The notes beneath the pieces were generated by a model, which saw only the letters and a list, made by a program, of their open reading frames with translations, was not told the DNA's origin and did no database searches. The translations under genes and the position numbers were made by a program. Shown piece by piece: positions 25,801-32,530 of a stretch of DNA of 32,530 bases; position 1 is the first letter of the stretch, and each line of letters begins with the position of its first letter. This stretch comes from Acidimicrobiaceae bacterium (GTDB lineage Bacteria > Actinomycetota > Acidimicrobiia > Acidimicrobiales > Bog-793): positions 1 to 32,530 of the forward strand of contig JAODBN010000337.1 in assembly GCA_025463965.1 (NCBI GenBank), in the 5' to 3' direction.

Positions 25801-26308
25801 GCGCCTCGGCCTCCTGCTCGCCGAGGACGGCCTCTCCGAGCAGGTTCACGTTGACCCGGACGCCCTGGGAAGAGCGTTCCCGAATGTGGCGCGCCAGGCG
25901 CTTTGGCTCTGCCGGCAGGACCAGGCCGGCGAGCTCGCGCCGAAGGCGAGCCGTAGCGAGGGCGATCACCACGTCGGGAACGACCGACGCGAACCGGGCA
26001 CCGAGCAAGAGTGCGGCGCGGTCGATCCCCCGGGCGAAACTCGGGACCCCGTGCTCCTCCACGAGGTCGCGCAGCCGCAGCGCCGCGCGGCGCGGCGAGC
26101 TGATCCGCAGCACCTGATCGGTGAGCTCGGTCAGAAACGCTTGGCTGGCCGGATCGGCGAGCAGTACACCGATCTGGCGCCGCCGCCGGCCCGCTGCCTT
26201 TGACTCAGTCGTCTCCGCAGTCGCCATGAGGCCGCGAGCGAGCTCCTCAGCCATGGCAATCGAGGGACTGTCCGAGGGGTAGCCGGCGTCCGGCGGTGCT
26301 TGGCTCAT
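22802..26308 (-). CDS. putA: Bifunctional proline dehydrogenase / glutamate semialdehyde dehydrogenase
   Basis: A 1168-residue PutA that oxidises proline to pyrroline-5-carboxylate with FAD and then to glutamate with NAD. ATG 26308 follows GGGAGAG at 26316-26322. The FAD barrel (about 100-430) shows VSVKITSI, KFVNLDMEEYRDLQ, RIVKGAN and ASHN. A low-complexity linker of about 50 residues (465-515), longer than usual, precedes the aldehyde dehydrogenase domain (about 515-1010) with LAPPWNFPFAIPAGG, catalytic Glu773 (HAETSGKNA) and Cys807 (GQKCSA). The last 150 residues form the extra C-terminal domain of type B PutA proteins. There is no N-terminal ribbon-helix-helix, so it cannot repress itself; the divergent GntR gene is the likely regulator. 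Confidence 0.95.
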   Translation of the reverse strand: MSQAPPDAGYPSDSPSIAMAEELARGLMATAETTESKAAGRRRRQIGVLLADPASQAFLTELTDQVLRISSPRRAALRLRDLVEEHGVPSFARGIDRAALLLGARFASVVPDVVIALATARLRRELAGLVLPAEPKRLARHIRERSSQGVRVNVNLLGEAVLGEQEAEARTERVIELIERPEVDYVSVKITSICSRLDVLAYEHSLQRIIERLRTIYASAARYDPPKFVNLDMEEYRDLQLTVDAFTTLLSEPDLTGLDAGIVLQAYLPDSYPALARLCTYARERHARHGSAIKVRIVKGANLAMERVEAELQGWQQAPFQHKEDVDANYKRLLDLALDPANAGALRVGVASHNLFDVGWALVRREAAGRRDAVEVEMLEGMAEPLALATSRLAGGLLLYAPVVRRDEFESAVAYLVRRFDENTAPENFLAHLFDLHPGTPTWTRERARFEAAVAARRLPIGPPRRSQDRAAEELPAGDETGKQAALGRPRATGASGRARSAHGSEAGAFRNEPDTDFTLERNRRWLANHLLSWKPPGEPVPAVVDGESVKEPASGTGIDPSAPASPLYRYVQADLATVERAVASAKRAGAVWRSRTASERREVLYRAAASIVSDRGRAIAVMAHDAGKTVGEADPEVSEAIDFARYYGDRALELDTRLPKYRFDPYDVVVLAPPWNFPFAIPAGGVFAVLAAGGAVILKPAPESVLTAWTLACSCWSAGVPRDLLQFVPTADDEVGRRLIAHDDVDAVILTGAFETGRRFLEWKPTLKLHAETSGKNAMVITAAADQDDAIRDLLRSAFSHAGQKCSAASLAIVESSLYDDPHFRTRLADAVRSLRVGPAWEMASEVGPLIRPPEGPLARALTELSPGEKWLVRPTQVGENPHLWSPGVKLGIAPGSEFHLTECFGPALGLMRAENLDEAIHLQNMPAYGLTGGIQTLDHREADYWLERVEVGNAYVNRHTTGAIVRRQPFGGWKRSSIGSGAKTGGPHYVGSLGAWTTMEPAVAADELDLAIRDWRHRVEGEDPTALCAESNIFRLRPLQRVALRLGSPPDPVALAVALGIALELRTALLLSADELYPGLPESTVVEAGAAFIARAKELGADRVRLHGVSPLLRLEVLDAGLDADVEPLSAVGSVELLHWTREQAESRTLHRHGNITPRASTVVKE

Positions 26309-26547
26309 CTGTGTTCTCTCCCGGTACCGACCGACCGCTCCCGGCATAGTTCTGCTGGTAGGCACACCCCGCATTTGCGCCGGGTTGCATCAAGCATCTC
26401 CCGCGGAGCGGAAGGTCCAAGGCCCAAGGGAGAAACGCGTCGCTGGTAGGCTCGGTGCGTGCAACAGCCCGTATTTCTCGTGGTCTCGCCACTGATCGCG
26501 CCTCGGACTACGTCCAGCGCCGTGCCCCGTTGAGCGACGCTGGCCGC

Positions 26548-27192
26548 ATGTTCGGCGCCGCACCGCACGCCGTGACGAAGACGGACCTCGCCTACGACCA
26601 GATCCGCCAGGCCATCCTCGAGGGCCGGTTCAAGCCGGGCGCGACCCTCGACCAAGAGGTGCTCGCCGAGCAGTTGGACCTGTCGACCACTCCGGTTCGA
26701 GAAGCACTGCGCCGGCTCGAGTCCGAGAGACTGGTGGTGCGCCGTGCTCACCGCGACACCGTGGTCGCCCCTCTGTCGCACCAGATGCTGGAGGAGACCT
26801 TCGCCATCCGCCTGGCGCTCGACCCGATGGCCGCGTCGCTCGCGGCGACCCACGCGACCAAAGAAGAGCGCAAGGTCCTCGAGGAGCTCCTGCACTGGAA
26901 GGAGCCGGGCCCGAAGCCGGCAGACCGCGTGAGCAAGCACCGCCAGCTCCACCAGGCCATCTACGGTGCCGCGCACAATGCCATCTTGATCGAGATGCTC
27001 GAGAGCCTGTGGGACATCGTCGATCGCTATCGCCTCCTCACCCTGCAGGGCGGCGTGGTGGCCCCGCCGATCCACCGCGATCACGGGGCACTGCTCGAAG
27101 CGGTGATCGACGGGCGGGCCAGGGACGCGGCCAAGCTGATGCGCGAGCACACGATCGAGGGAATCCAGGCCATCCGCGACAGCACCGACTGA
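26548..27192 (+). CDS. GntR-family transcriptional regulator, FCD subfamily
   Basis: A regulator of about 214 residues. The N-terminal winged helix has the GntR pattern LAYDQIRQAILEGRFKPG, then LAEQLDLSTTPVREALRRLE and a wing with RDTVVAPL. The C-terminal FCD ligand domain has the metal-binding histidines HRQLHQAIYGAAHN and HRDHGALLEAV. ATG 26548 is the preferred start; GTG 26455 would give 245 residues with a non-conserved Arg-rich leader, and neither has a strong ribosome site. It is divergent from putA and converges with the peptide-type ABC operon, so it may control either or both. FCD regulators usually sense small carboxylates or amino acids. Confidence 0.88.
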   Translation: MFGAAPHAVTKTDLAYDQIRQAILEGRFKPGATLDQEVLAEQLDLSTTPVREALRRLESERLVVRRAHRDTVVAPLSHQMLEETFAIRLALDPMAASLAATHATKEERKVLEELLHWKEPGPKPADRVSKHRQLHQAIYGAAHNAILIEMLESLWDIVDRYRLLTLQGGVVAPPIHRDHGALLEAVIDGRARDAAKLMREHTIEGIQAIRDSTD

Positions 27193-27219
27193 TCGAGCGC
27201 TTGGTCGGCCCGAGAAGCC

Positions 27220-28146
27220 CTAGCGGCGTTGCAGGCGGACGTCGAAGGCGTCTCGAAGCGCATCGCCGATCAGGTTGAGAGCCATCACCGTCAAGATGAT
27301 CAGGCCTCCGACGGGGTAGATCAGCCACCACTCCCCCGCGTAGATGTAGGACACGCCCTGGGAGAGCATCGCGCCCCAGTTGGCTGCGGGTGGCGGGATG
27401 CCGAAGCCGAGGTAGCCGAGCGCGGCCAGCACCAAGATGGCGTCGGCCACCTGAAAGGTGATGTTCACGATGATCGTCCCGATGGCGTTCGGGACCACAT
27501 GGAGGAAGATGCTGCGCGAAGCGCCGCCTCCCATCCCCTTCACGGCCTGGATGTACTCGCGCGTTCGCAACGTCAGCGTCTCGCCGCGGATCAGCCGAGC
27601 TGGGACGAGCCAGGCGAAGAACGCCACGACGAGCGTCAGGTTCAAGGCGTTGACTTTGATGATCGCTGCCATCAACAGCAGCACGAACAGCACCGGGATG
27701 GCGAGCAGCGCGTCCACGATCCGCATCATGAACGAGTCGACGAGACCGCCGAAGTAGCCGGAGACCGCGCCCCACAGCACCCCGAACACACCGGCCAGTG
27801 CAGCCGCGGCAAAGCCGATCTCGATCGAGCTCTGGCCGCCGGCCATCAGCCGGCCGAGCTCGTTGTAGCCGACGTTGTCGGTGCCGAGCGGGTAGCTGCC
27901 TCCCGGCGCCTGATTGCTCACCGAGAGGTTCGAGGTCACCTGATTGGTGTGGTAGAAGACCGGGCCCAGAAAGCAGAACCCGATGATCAAGACCAGGACG
28001 ACGAACCCGGCGAGGGCGAGCTTGTTTTCGAGGAAGACCGAGAGCACCGCGGCGCCGCGCTTTCGCGGAGGGCGTACAAGGTGCGAGACGAGGGCGTCGT
28101 CGCTCGACGTCGGCGGGATGGCGATCAGACCATGCTCAATCGCCAT
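27220..28146 (-). CDS. Peptide-type ABC transporter permease (DppC/OppC family)
   Basis: A 308-residue inner-membrane subunit. The OppC N-terminal region (NKLALAGFVVLVLIIGFCFLG) precedes a periplasmic loop with the family signature YPLGTDNVGYNELGRLMAGG. The transport core has the docking loop EYIQAVKGMGGGASRSIF, then HVVPN, and ends VMALNLIGDALRDAFDVRL, a typical OppC ending. ATG 28146 has a weak GGAG site about ten bases upstream. It is the last gene of the operon and stops 27 bases from the convergent GntR gene. Exchange of peptides, acyl amino acids or other amines across the membrane is possible for this family. Confidence 0.92.
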   Translation of the reverse strand: MAIEHGLIAIPPTSSDDALVSHLVRPPRKRGAAVLSVFLENKLALAGFVVLVLIIGFCFLGPVFYHTNQVTSNLSVSNQAPGGSYPLGTDNVGYNELGRLMAGGQSSIEIGFAAAALAGVFGVLWGAVSGYFGGLVDSFMMRIVDALLAIPVLFVLLLMAAIIKVNALNLTLVVAFFAWLVPARLIRGETLTLRTREYIQAVKGMGGGASRSIFLHVVPNAIGTIIVNITFQVADAILVLAALGYLGFGIPPPAANWGAMLSQGVSYIYAGEWWLIYPVGGLIILTVMALNLIGDALRDAFDVRLQRR

Positions 28147-28199
28147 CGCGCTGCGTCTCCGATCGAAGCGTCACGGGATTCTCGAAGGTCACGGAAGGC

Positions 28200-29147
28200 T
28201 CAGACATAGCGCACCCTGCGGTCGACGATCCCGTAGGCGACGTCCGCCACGAGGTTGCCGACGACGGTCAGCACTGCCACGACGAGCGTCAGTGCGAGCA
28301 GGGTCGGATAGTCACGGGTCTGGGCGGAGTTCCAGAACAACAGACCGATGCCCGGGTAGTTGAACACCGACTCGGTGATGAGGTTCCCCGAGACCAGCGC
28401 CGGCACGCTGAGACCGAGGAGGGTCACGATCGGCAAGATCGCGTTCCGCAGCATGTGGCGGAAGAGCACGCCCCACTTCGTCGCGCCTTTGGCCCGGGCG
28501 GTGCGGATGTAGTCCTGCGTCAAAGCCTCGATCGCGGCGGAGCGCATGTAGCGGCTGAACGACGCCACGCCGACGATCGTGAGGGTGAGCACGGGAAGGA
28601 CCATCCCCTTCGGATCGGTGATCGATCCCCCGACGGTCGCAGATTGGGGAGCAGACGGCGGCAGGAGCTTGAAGTACACGGAGAACACCGCGATGAGAAG
28701 GAGCGCCAGCCAGAACGTCGGCATCGAGTAGCCGACGAACGAGGCGCTGGTCAGCACGTAGTCGTCGGGCTTGTTGCGGCGCACCGCCTGGTAGATGCCA
28801 AGCGGCACGGCGATGAGGACGGTGAAGAAGAGGGCGAGGCCGCTCAGGTAGGCGCTCTTCGGCAGGTCCTGGGAGAGCAAGGTCGAGACCGACTCGTTCG
28901 TCTTGTACGAAAAGCCGAGGTTGCCGTGGAAGAGACGGTCCAGGTAGTCCCAGTACTGGATCGGCAAGGAACGGTCGTAGCCGTTCGCGGCGTTGAAGGA
29001 ACGAATCGCGCTTGGCGAGGCGCGCTCGCCGAGTTCGGCGCGAGCAGCACCACCCGGAAGCAAATGAAGGAGAAGGAACGTGATGATCGACACGAGGACG
29101 ATCACAAGGATTGCCTGTCCCGTCCGACGCAACAGGTAGCCAATCAT
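28200..29147 (-). CDS. Peptide-type ABC transporter permease (DppB/OppB family)
   Basis: A 315-residue partner of the DppC-type permease. The start MIGYLLRRTGQAILVIVLVS is typical of DppB. Further features are LPIQYWDYLDRLFHGNLGFS, a mid-protein GYSMPTFWLALLLI and the docking loop DYIRTARAKGATKWGV followed by HMLRNAILP. VFNYPGIGLLFWNSAQTRDYP closes the core, as in most family members. The ribosome site before ATG 29147 is weak, so it may depend on translation of the upstream deacylase gene 60 bases away. Confidence 0.92.
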   Translation of the reverse strand: MIGYLLRRTGQAILVIVLVSIITFLLLHLLPGGAARAELGERASPSAIRSFNAANGYDRSLPIQYWDYLDRLFHGNLGFSYKTNESVSTLLSQDLPKSAYLSGLALFFTVLIAVPLGIYQAVRRNKPDDYVLTSASFVGYSMPTFWLALLLIAVFSVYFKLLPPSAPQSATVGGSITDPKGMVLPVLTLTIVGVASFSRYMRSAAIEALTQDYIRTARAKGATKWGVLFRHMLRNAILPIVTLLGLSVPALVSGNLITESVFNYPGIGLLFWNSAQTRDYPTLLALTLVVAVLTVVGNLVADVAYGIVDRRVRYV

Positions 29148-29207
29148 CGAGGATCCACGCTCTGTTCGCCTCTCCTAATTCTCGAAGAACAGCTGGGCGA
29201 GAGCCGA

Positions 29208-30143
29208 CTAGACCGGCTGGGCCCCGGAGGCGAGACCCATCAGCAACCCGTCGACGCCGACGGCCGGACTGGTCGTCACAAAGAGCGGGAACCCGTCCTC
29301 GGGGGCCCGGATCTCTTCAATTTCGTCGGTCGTGAGCGAGGATACCGTTCCGACGATCGAGCCGCCTGGCACGCGGTCCCCCGCCGCCACCGCCGGCGAC
29401 CACCAGCCGCCGATCGCGGAGCGCAGCCACACCCATCGGTTGAGCTCGACTGGGGACTGTGGTGGATCGAAGCTCGCCGGAAGCACGCCAAGCGACGCGA
29501 GCACCCGGCGAATACCGCTGAGATGGAGTTCGACCGATCGCTCGTCGACGAGGCCGCAACCGCCGGCTTCGGCGGTGATCGAGGGAATGCCTGCCTCGGC
29601 GGCCGCGGCGCTGGAGGTCCCGGCGATCGGGCTCGCCGAGCGCTCGCTTCGGATGGAGTAGCCGAGCCCGTAGGCGTGCGAGAGCGCTCGGGACTGCTCC
29701 TGCACTTCCGAGGCGTCATAGATCGTGAACGGCTCGAGGGCCTCCACCATGTCACCGGCATGCAGGTCGATGTGGAAATCGGCGTTTCGGATCACCGAAT
29801 CGAAGAGAACGTGCGCCAGGCGCTCGGTGAAGCTTCCGTTCGCATCGCCCGGAAAGCACCGGTTGAGGTTCAGCTGGTCGTGTGGGACCACGAACGGAGT
29901 ACGGCCGTGAAAGGCAGCCAGATTGGCAATCGGAATTACGAGAAGGCGCCCCTGGAGCTTGCTCTCGTCGAGACCTTGCAGGAATCGGCGCAGACCGAGC
30001 ATCGAGGTGTACTCGCAGCCGTGGACCCCGGCCATGAGCGAGACGGTCGGACCGAGCTCGGCGCTCCCGAGCTCCAGGTAGGGCACCTCCGAGCCGACGA
30101 GGCCGTCGGCCCCGTCGACCCGGAGGGTTCCCGTCGTTCCCAT
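29208..30143 (-). CDS. Succinylglutamate desuccinylase/aspartoacylase-family deacylase
   Basis: A 311-residue zinc carboxypeptidase-fold (M14) amidohydrolase that removes an acyl group from an N-acyl amino acid or similar amide. Zinc ligands are His41 and Glu44 (GVHGCEYT) and His128 (IDLHAGD). Asn94 and Arg95 (LNLNRCFPG) bind the substrate carboxylate as in aspartoacylases, and Glu192 (TAEAGG) is the likely catalytic acid/base. The C-terminal beta domain (about 215-311) resembles a lipoyl-like barrel (AAGDRVPGGSIVG). No signal peptide, so it acts inside the cell. It sits between the binding protein and the permeases of one operon, which points to a transported acylated substrate. The exact substrate is unknown. 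Confidence 0.88.
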   Translation of the reverse strand: MGTTGTLRVDGADGLVGSEVPYLELGSAELGPTVSLMAGVHGCEYTSMLGLRRFLQGLDESKLQGRLLVIPIANLAAFHGRTPFVVPHDQLNLNRCFPGDANGSFTERLAHVLFDSVIRNADFHIDLHAGDMVEALEPFTIYDASEVQEQSRALSHAYGLGYSIRSERSASPIAGTSSAAAAEAGIPSITAEAGGCGLVDERSVELHLSGIRRVLASLGVLPASFDPPQSPVELNRWVWLRSAIGGWWSPAVAAGDRVPGGSIVGTVSSLTTDEIEEIRAPEDGFPLFVTTSPAVGVDGLLMGLASGAQPV

Positions 30144-30161
30144 ACGACTAGGTCTTCCTGA

Positions 30162-31982
30162 CTACTTGGTGGTGGTCCAGTACTCGGGCGTGTAGTTGAG
30201 CAGTGAGCTCTGGGTGACGCCCTTCAGGGTGTTCCTGATCTCCGAGATCTGGAAGTCCGGGTTGGGCTGCCAGATGTCGGGGAGCTGCGCGGCGAGGTAG
30301 TTCTCGTAGGTGCGCAGAACCGCCGTGCCGGACACCACGTGGGTGGCGTTGATGTTGGCGTCGTTTGTCGGGTTGGAGTAGCTGCCCTCGTTGATGCCCG
30401 AGCCGGTCTCGAAGATCGACTCGCCCGTCGGGTAGTAGTCAGGACCGTATGACCAGCCCTGGCCCCAGTTCTCCATTTGCCAGGTGCACGATGCGCTGAG
30501 CTTGCAGGGCGAGGCGTTGGCGATGACCGTGTTGAAGGGCGCCTGGGTCAGGTTGAGCTGGATGCCCTCGGTCGCCAGGTTGGACTTCAGCTGCTGCATC
30601 TCCTGGGTGATGTAGGTGAGGCCCGAGGCGTACTGCAGGTTGAAGCTCATCGCCGCACCCTTCGCGATGCCGGCTCCGCACTCACTTGAGCTCGTTCCCG
30701 GCTTCGCGCACGTCGTCGTTCCACCCGGCTTCACGTTCCAGCCGTGGCTCTTCAGCAGCTTGATCGACTTCTGCGGGTTGTACGGGTACGGGTTCGACGC
30801 CTCCTGCTTGGTCGACAGGTCGCTCTTGGGCAGGATCGGGACCGGACCGTAGGTCGGGTACGCGTAGCCGTAGAGGGCCTTTTTGATGTCGACCGGCTGG
30901 TTCACCAGCATCTGCACGGCCTGCCGGAAGTACAGCTGCCTGAAGATCGGCCCGACCTTCGGGTTGTTGTAGTTCATCGGGAAGTAGTTGATGCTCCAGC
31001 CGATCCAGGGCTGGGTGTTGTAGCCCTGAGACTTGAGCAGCGGGATCTGGCTCGAGTCCTGCGGCGGGGCGTAGCCGTAGTCAACCGATCCGGCGCGCAG
31101 CGAGTTGAACTCCGCGCTGTCGGTGGTGAAGGGCTGCAGGATCAGCTGGGCGATCTTCGACTTGACCGGGCCCGAGTACTTCGAGTTCGGCACGAAGACG
31201 GTGTAGCCGGTCGTCTGGAAGGTCTTCAGCTTGTAGGGCCCGTCGACGACCTGCCACAGCGGGTTGCTGGCGTAGCTGGCGGCACTGGAAGCCTGCTTGG
31301 CGAGGAAGGTGTAGACGGCCTTGGCACCGGCGGGGGTCGTGTCGTAGTTGCCGATGGCCCCGGTCGCCGACTCCTTGTCCCACGCCGCCTGCGGCAACGG
31401 GGTGATCTGGCTGAGCTCGTTGTAGAGGAACCAGGTGTCCGAGTACTTGCGGTCGAGGGTGAACACCACCGTCGATGCGTTCGGCGCCGCCATCTTCACG
31501 ACGTTTGCAGGGAACTCACCCGGCACGTAGACGGGCCAGATCCCTTGCTCCACCTTCAACATGTTCATAAAGAACAAGATGTCGCGCGAGGTGACCGGCT
31601 TGCCGTTCGCCCACTGGTACTTCTTGAGCTTGATGGTCACCGTCTTTCCGCCATTGGAATAGACGGGCGCGTCGGCGAGCGAGAGGTCCGCGTTGAACGT
31701 CGGCGACGATCCCTTACCGAACCAGTAGAGAGGTCGGAACATGATCTGCTGGAACTGATACAGGTTCACGTTGCTGTAGTACGCCGATCCCATGATCGGA
31801 AGGATGTAGTTAGGCGTAACTGCCGGCGGCAGTGCGAAGGTAACGGTGCCGTGGGTGGTGGCCTTTTTGGTCGATCCAGCCGCGGCCCCACCGAGCGTGC
31901 TAGCCCCGAGGCCAGCGACGGTGAGCGCTGAGGCGAGCGCCGCAGAGAGCACACCCCTCCGTTTGGCGGTTGACATGCGCAT
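30162..31982 (-). CDS. ABC transporter substrate-binding protein, family 5 (peptide type)
   Basis: A 606-residue exported binding protein. ATG 31982 follows GGGGAG seven bases upstream; a longer frame from 32093 would put a Cys-rich non-signal leader over the promoter. The signal peptide (MRMSTAKRRGVLSAALASAL then AGLGAS) ends near GGAAAG, with no lipobox cysteine, as in the sugar-binding protein at 3376-4740. Family 5 features are RPLYWFGKG, LADAPVYSNGGKTVTIKLKK, WANGKPVTSRDILF, a mid segment LRAGSVDYGYAPPQD and NPYPYNPQKSIKLLKSHGW. It hands its ligand to the DppB/DppC permeases encoded downstream. Ligand unknown; peptides, acylated amino acids or other amides are possible. Confidence 0.92.
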   Translation of the reverse strand: MRMSTAKRRGVLSAALASALTVAGLGASTLGGAAAGSTKKATTHGTVTFALPPAVTPNYILPIMGSAYYSNVNLYQFQQIMFRPLYWFGKGSSPTFNADLSLADAPVYSNGGKTVTIKLKKYQWANGKPVTSRDILFFMNMLKVEQGIWPVYVPGEFPANVVKMAAPNASTVVFTLDRKYSDTWFLYNELSQITPLPQAAWDKESATGAIGNYDTTPAGAKAVYTFLAKQASSAASYASNPLWQVVDGPYKLKTFQTTGYTVFVPNSKYSGPVKSKIAQLILQPFTTDSAEFNSLRAGSVDYGYAPPQDSSQIPLLKSQGYNTQPWIGWSINYFPMNYNNPKVGPIFRQLYFRQAVQMLVNQPVDIKKALYGYAYPTYGPVPILPKSDLSTKQEASNPYPYNPQKSIKLLKSHGWNVKPGGTTTCAKPGTSSSECGAGIAKGAAMSFNLQYASGLTYITQEMQQLKSNLATEGIQLNLTQAPFNTVIANASPCKLSASCTWQMENWGQGWSYGPDYYPTGESIFETGSGINEGSYSNPTNDANINATHVVSGTAVLRTYENYLAAQLPDIWQPNPDFQISEIRNTLKGVTQSSLLNYTPEYWTTTK

Positions 31983-32016
31983 CTTCCAGCTCCCCTTTTT
32001 CGCCGCTGTTATATCG

Positions 32017-32045
32017 CCTATATCCTGTGTACTACAGGTTGTCCG
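32017..32045 (-). promoter_or_regulatory. Putative promoter with GntR-like operator in the spacer
   Basis: Read on the minus strand, CGGACA (32045-32040) and TATAGG (32022-32017) stand 17 bases apart and can serve as -35 and -10 boxes for the family 5 binding-protein gene that starts at 31982. The spacer holds CCTGTAGTACACAGG (32038-32024), in which TGTAGTACA is a perfect 4-1-4 palindrome of the TGT-n-ACA kind often bound by FCD-type GntR proteins. A repressor there would block polymerase. The link to the nearby GntR gene is inference. Confidence 0.45.
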
Positions 32046-32132
32046 AATGCAGCAGTATCGCGAACCGCTCCCCCGAACGCAAGCAACCCGCACGACGAAA
32101 GACCTGTTCGGCGGGCAATTTCCCCTTTAAAT

Positions 32133-32530
32133 CTAGGTTAACTCTGCCGCTGCCTCGGGGGGCCGCGCCCCGACGCTCACCGGTTCTCCGTCGGCCAATG
32201 GCCGCTCGAGCGGGAAGTGACAGGCAGCACGGTGCGCGGGCCCGAACGACACGAGCGGCGGCTCCTTCTCGGCACAGAGCTGCTCCGCCCGGGGGCAGCG
32301 GGTGCGAAATCGGCATCCGGAAGGCGGCGCGATGGCGCTCGGGAGCTCGCCGCGGACCGTCTCGCCGCTCTTTGCCCGCTCAGCTTCTGGGGATGGCAGT
32401 GGGATCGCGTCGATCAGGCTTGCGGTGTAGTGGTGGGCGGGATGCTCGTAGATCGCTGTACTGGGACCCACCTCCACCAGCTTTCCGAGATACATCACGC
32501 CGATGGTGTCGGCGAGGTACTTCACCACCG
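32133..32530 (-). CDS. Peptide-type ABC transporter ATP-binding protein (OppF/DppF), C-terminal part
   Basis: Only the last 132 codons are inside the window; the frame runs off the right edge. The visible start VVKYLADTIGVMYLGKLVEVG directly follows, in relatives, the H-loop (HDLS), so the nucleotide-binding motifs lie outside. EHPAHHYTASLIDAIPLP and the C-terminal oligopeptide-type domain with GCRFRTRCPRAEQLC and CHFPL are characteristic. The conserved cysteines of that domain (RCPRA..LC...C) are present. It lies 150 bases upstream of the binding-protein gene on the same strand and probably powers that importer. Confidence 0.92.
   Translation of the reverse strand, partial: VVKYLADTIGVMYLGKLVEVGPSTAIYEHPAHHYTASLIDAIPLPSPEAERAKSGETVRGELPSAIAPPSGCRFRTRCPRAEQLCAEKEPPLVSFGPAHRAACHFPLERPLADGEPVSVGARPPEAAAELT

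Noticed and set aside
29179..29189. TTCTCGAAGAA inverted repeat between the deacylase and DppB-type genes
   Set aside because: Arms of only four bases; too weak to support a site.
28455..30161. 568-codon plus-strand frame over the permease and deacylase genes
   Set aside because: The product is a charged mirror of the DppB-type permease and deacylase codons, with no family features or ribosome site.
30744..31931. 395-codon plus-strand frame opposite the family 5 binding protein
   Set aside because: The composition is His/Arg/Val-rich and repetitive, and the opposite strand has clear conserved motifs.

Overview
The window is GC-rich DNA with GTG and TTG starts, tightly coupled operons and long open antisense frames. 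Together with the gene families present, this suggests a free-living actinobacterium, probably a soil or plant-litter lineage near Acidimicrobiia or Thermoleophilia. That placement is inference. No rRNA, tRNA, CRISPR array, insertion sequence or phage gene was seen.

Region 1 (1-2334). The left edge cuts a secreted GH43 arabinan-type glycosidase with a CBM35/CBM6-like module, on the minus strand. About 1 kb of apparently non-coding DNA follows, carrying several inverted repeats, up to a DeoR regulator on the plus strand.

Region 2 (2335-17391, all plus). A DeoR-family regulator is followed by a carbohydrate ABC importer (binding protein and two permeases, no ATPase). Next comes a coupled catabolic operon: a CoA ligase broken by an in-frame TAG at a conserved tyrosine, a thiolase-fold protein resembling the Ltp2 aldolases, a DUF35 partner, acetoin-dehydrogenase-type E1 alpha and beta, an SDR, a cyclase-family hydrolase, an 81-residue lipoyl-domain protein, a second SDR, a DHA2-type MFS transporter and a metallo-beta-lactamase-fold hydrolase. 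No E2 acyltransferase or E3 is present, and the E1 beta lacks the stretch that normally carries the conserved HSQ histidine. This cluster does not match a pathway I can name and is the best candidate for something undescribed.

Region 3 (17392-22683). Mixed small genes: a low-affinity-iron-permease-like membrane protein, an 80-aa conserved-looking protein, a possible small lipoprotein, then a coupled pair (family 2 glycosyltransferase and a haem-oxygenase-like di-iron enzyme) and a SAM methyltransferase.

Region 4 (22802-32530). A large bifunctional PutA (proline to glutamate) is divergent from a GntR/FCD regulator. Converging on the regulator is a minus-strand peptide-type ABC operon: an ATPase (cut by the right edge), a family 5 binding protein, an M14/aspartoacylase-like deacylase and two permeases. 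A palindrome of GntR type sits between the putative -35 and -10 boxes of the binding-protein gene. A reasonable reading is import of an acylated or peptide-bound amino acid, deacylation, and oxidation of proline, but the substrate is not shown by the sequence.
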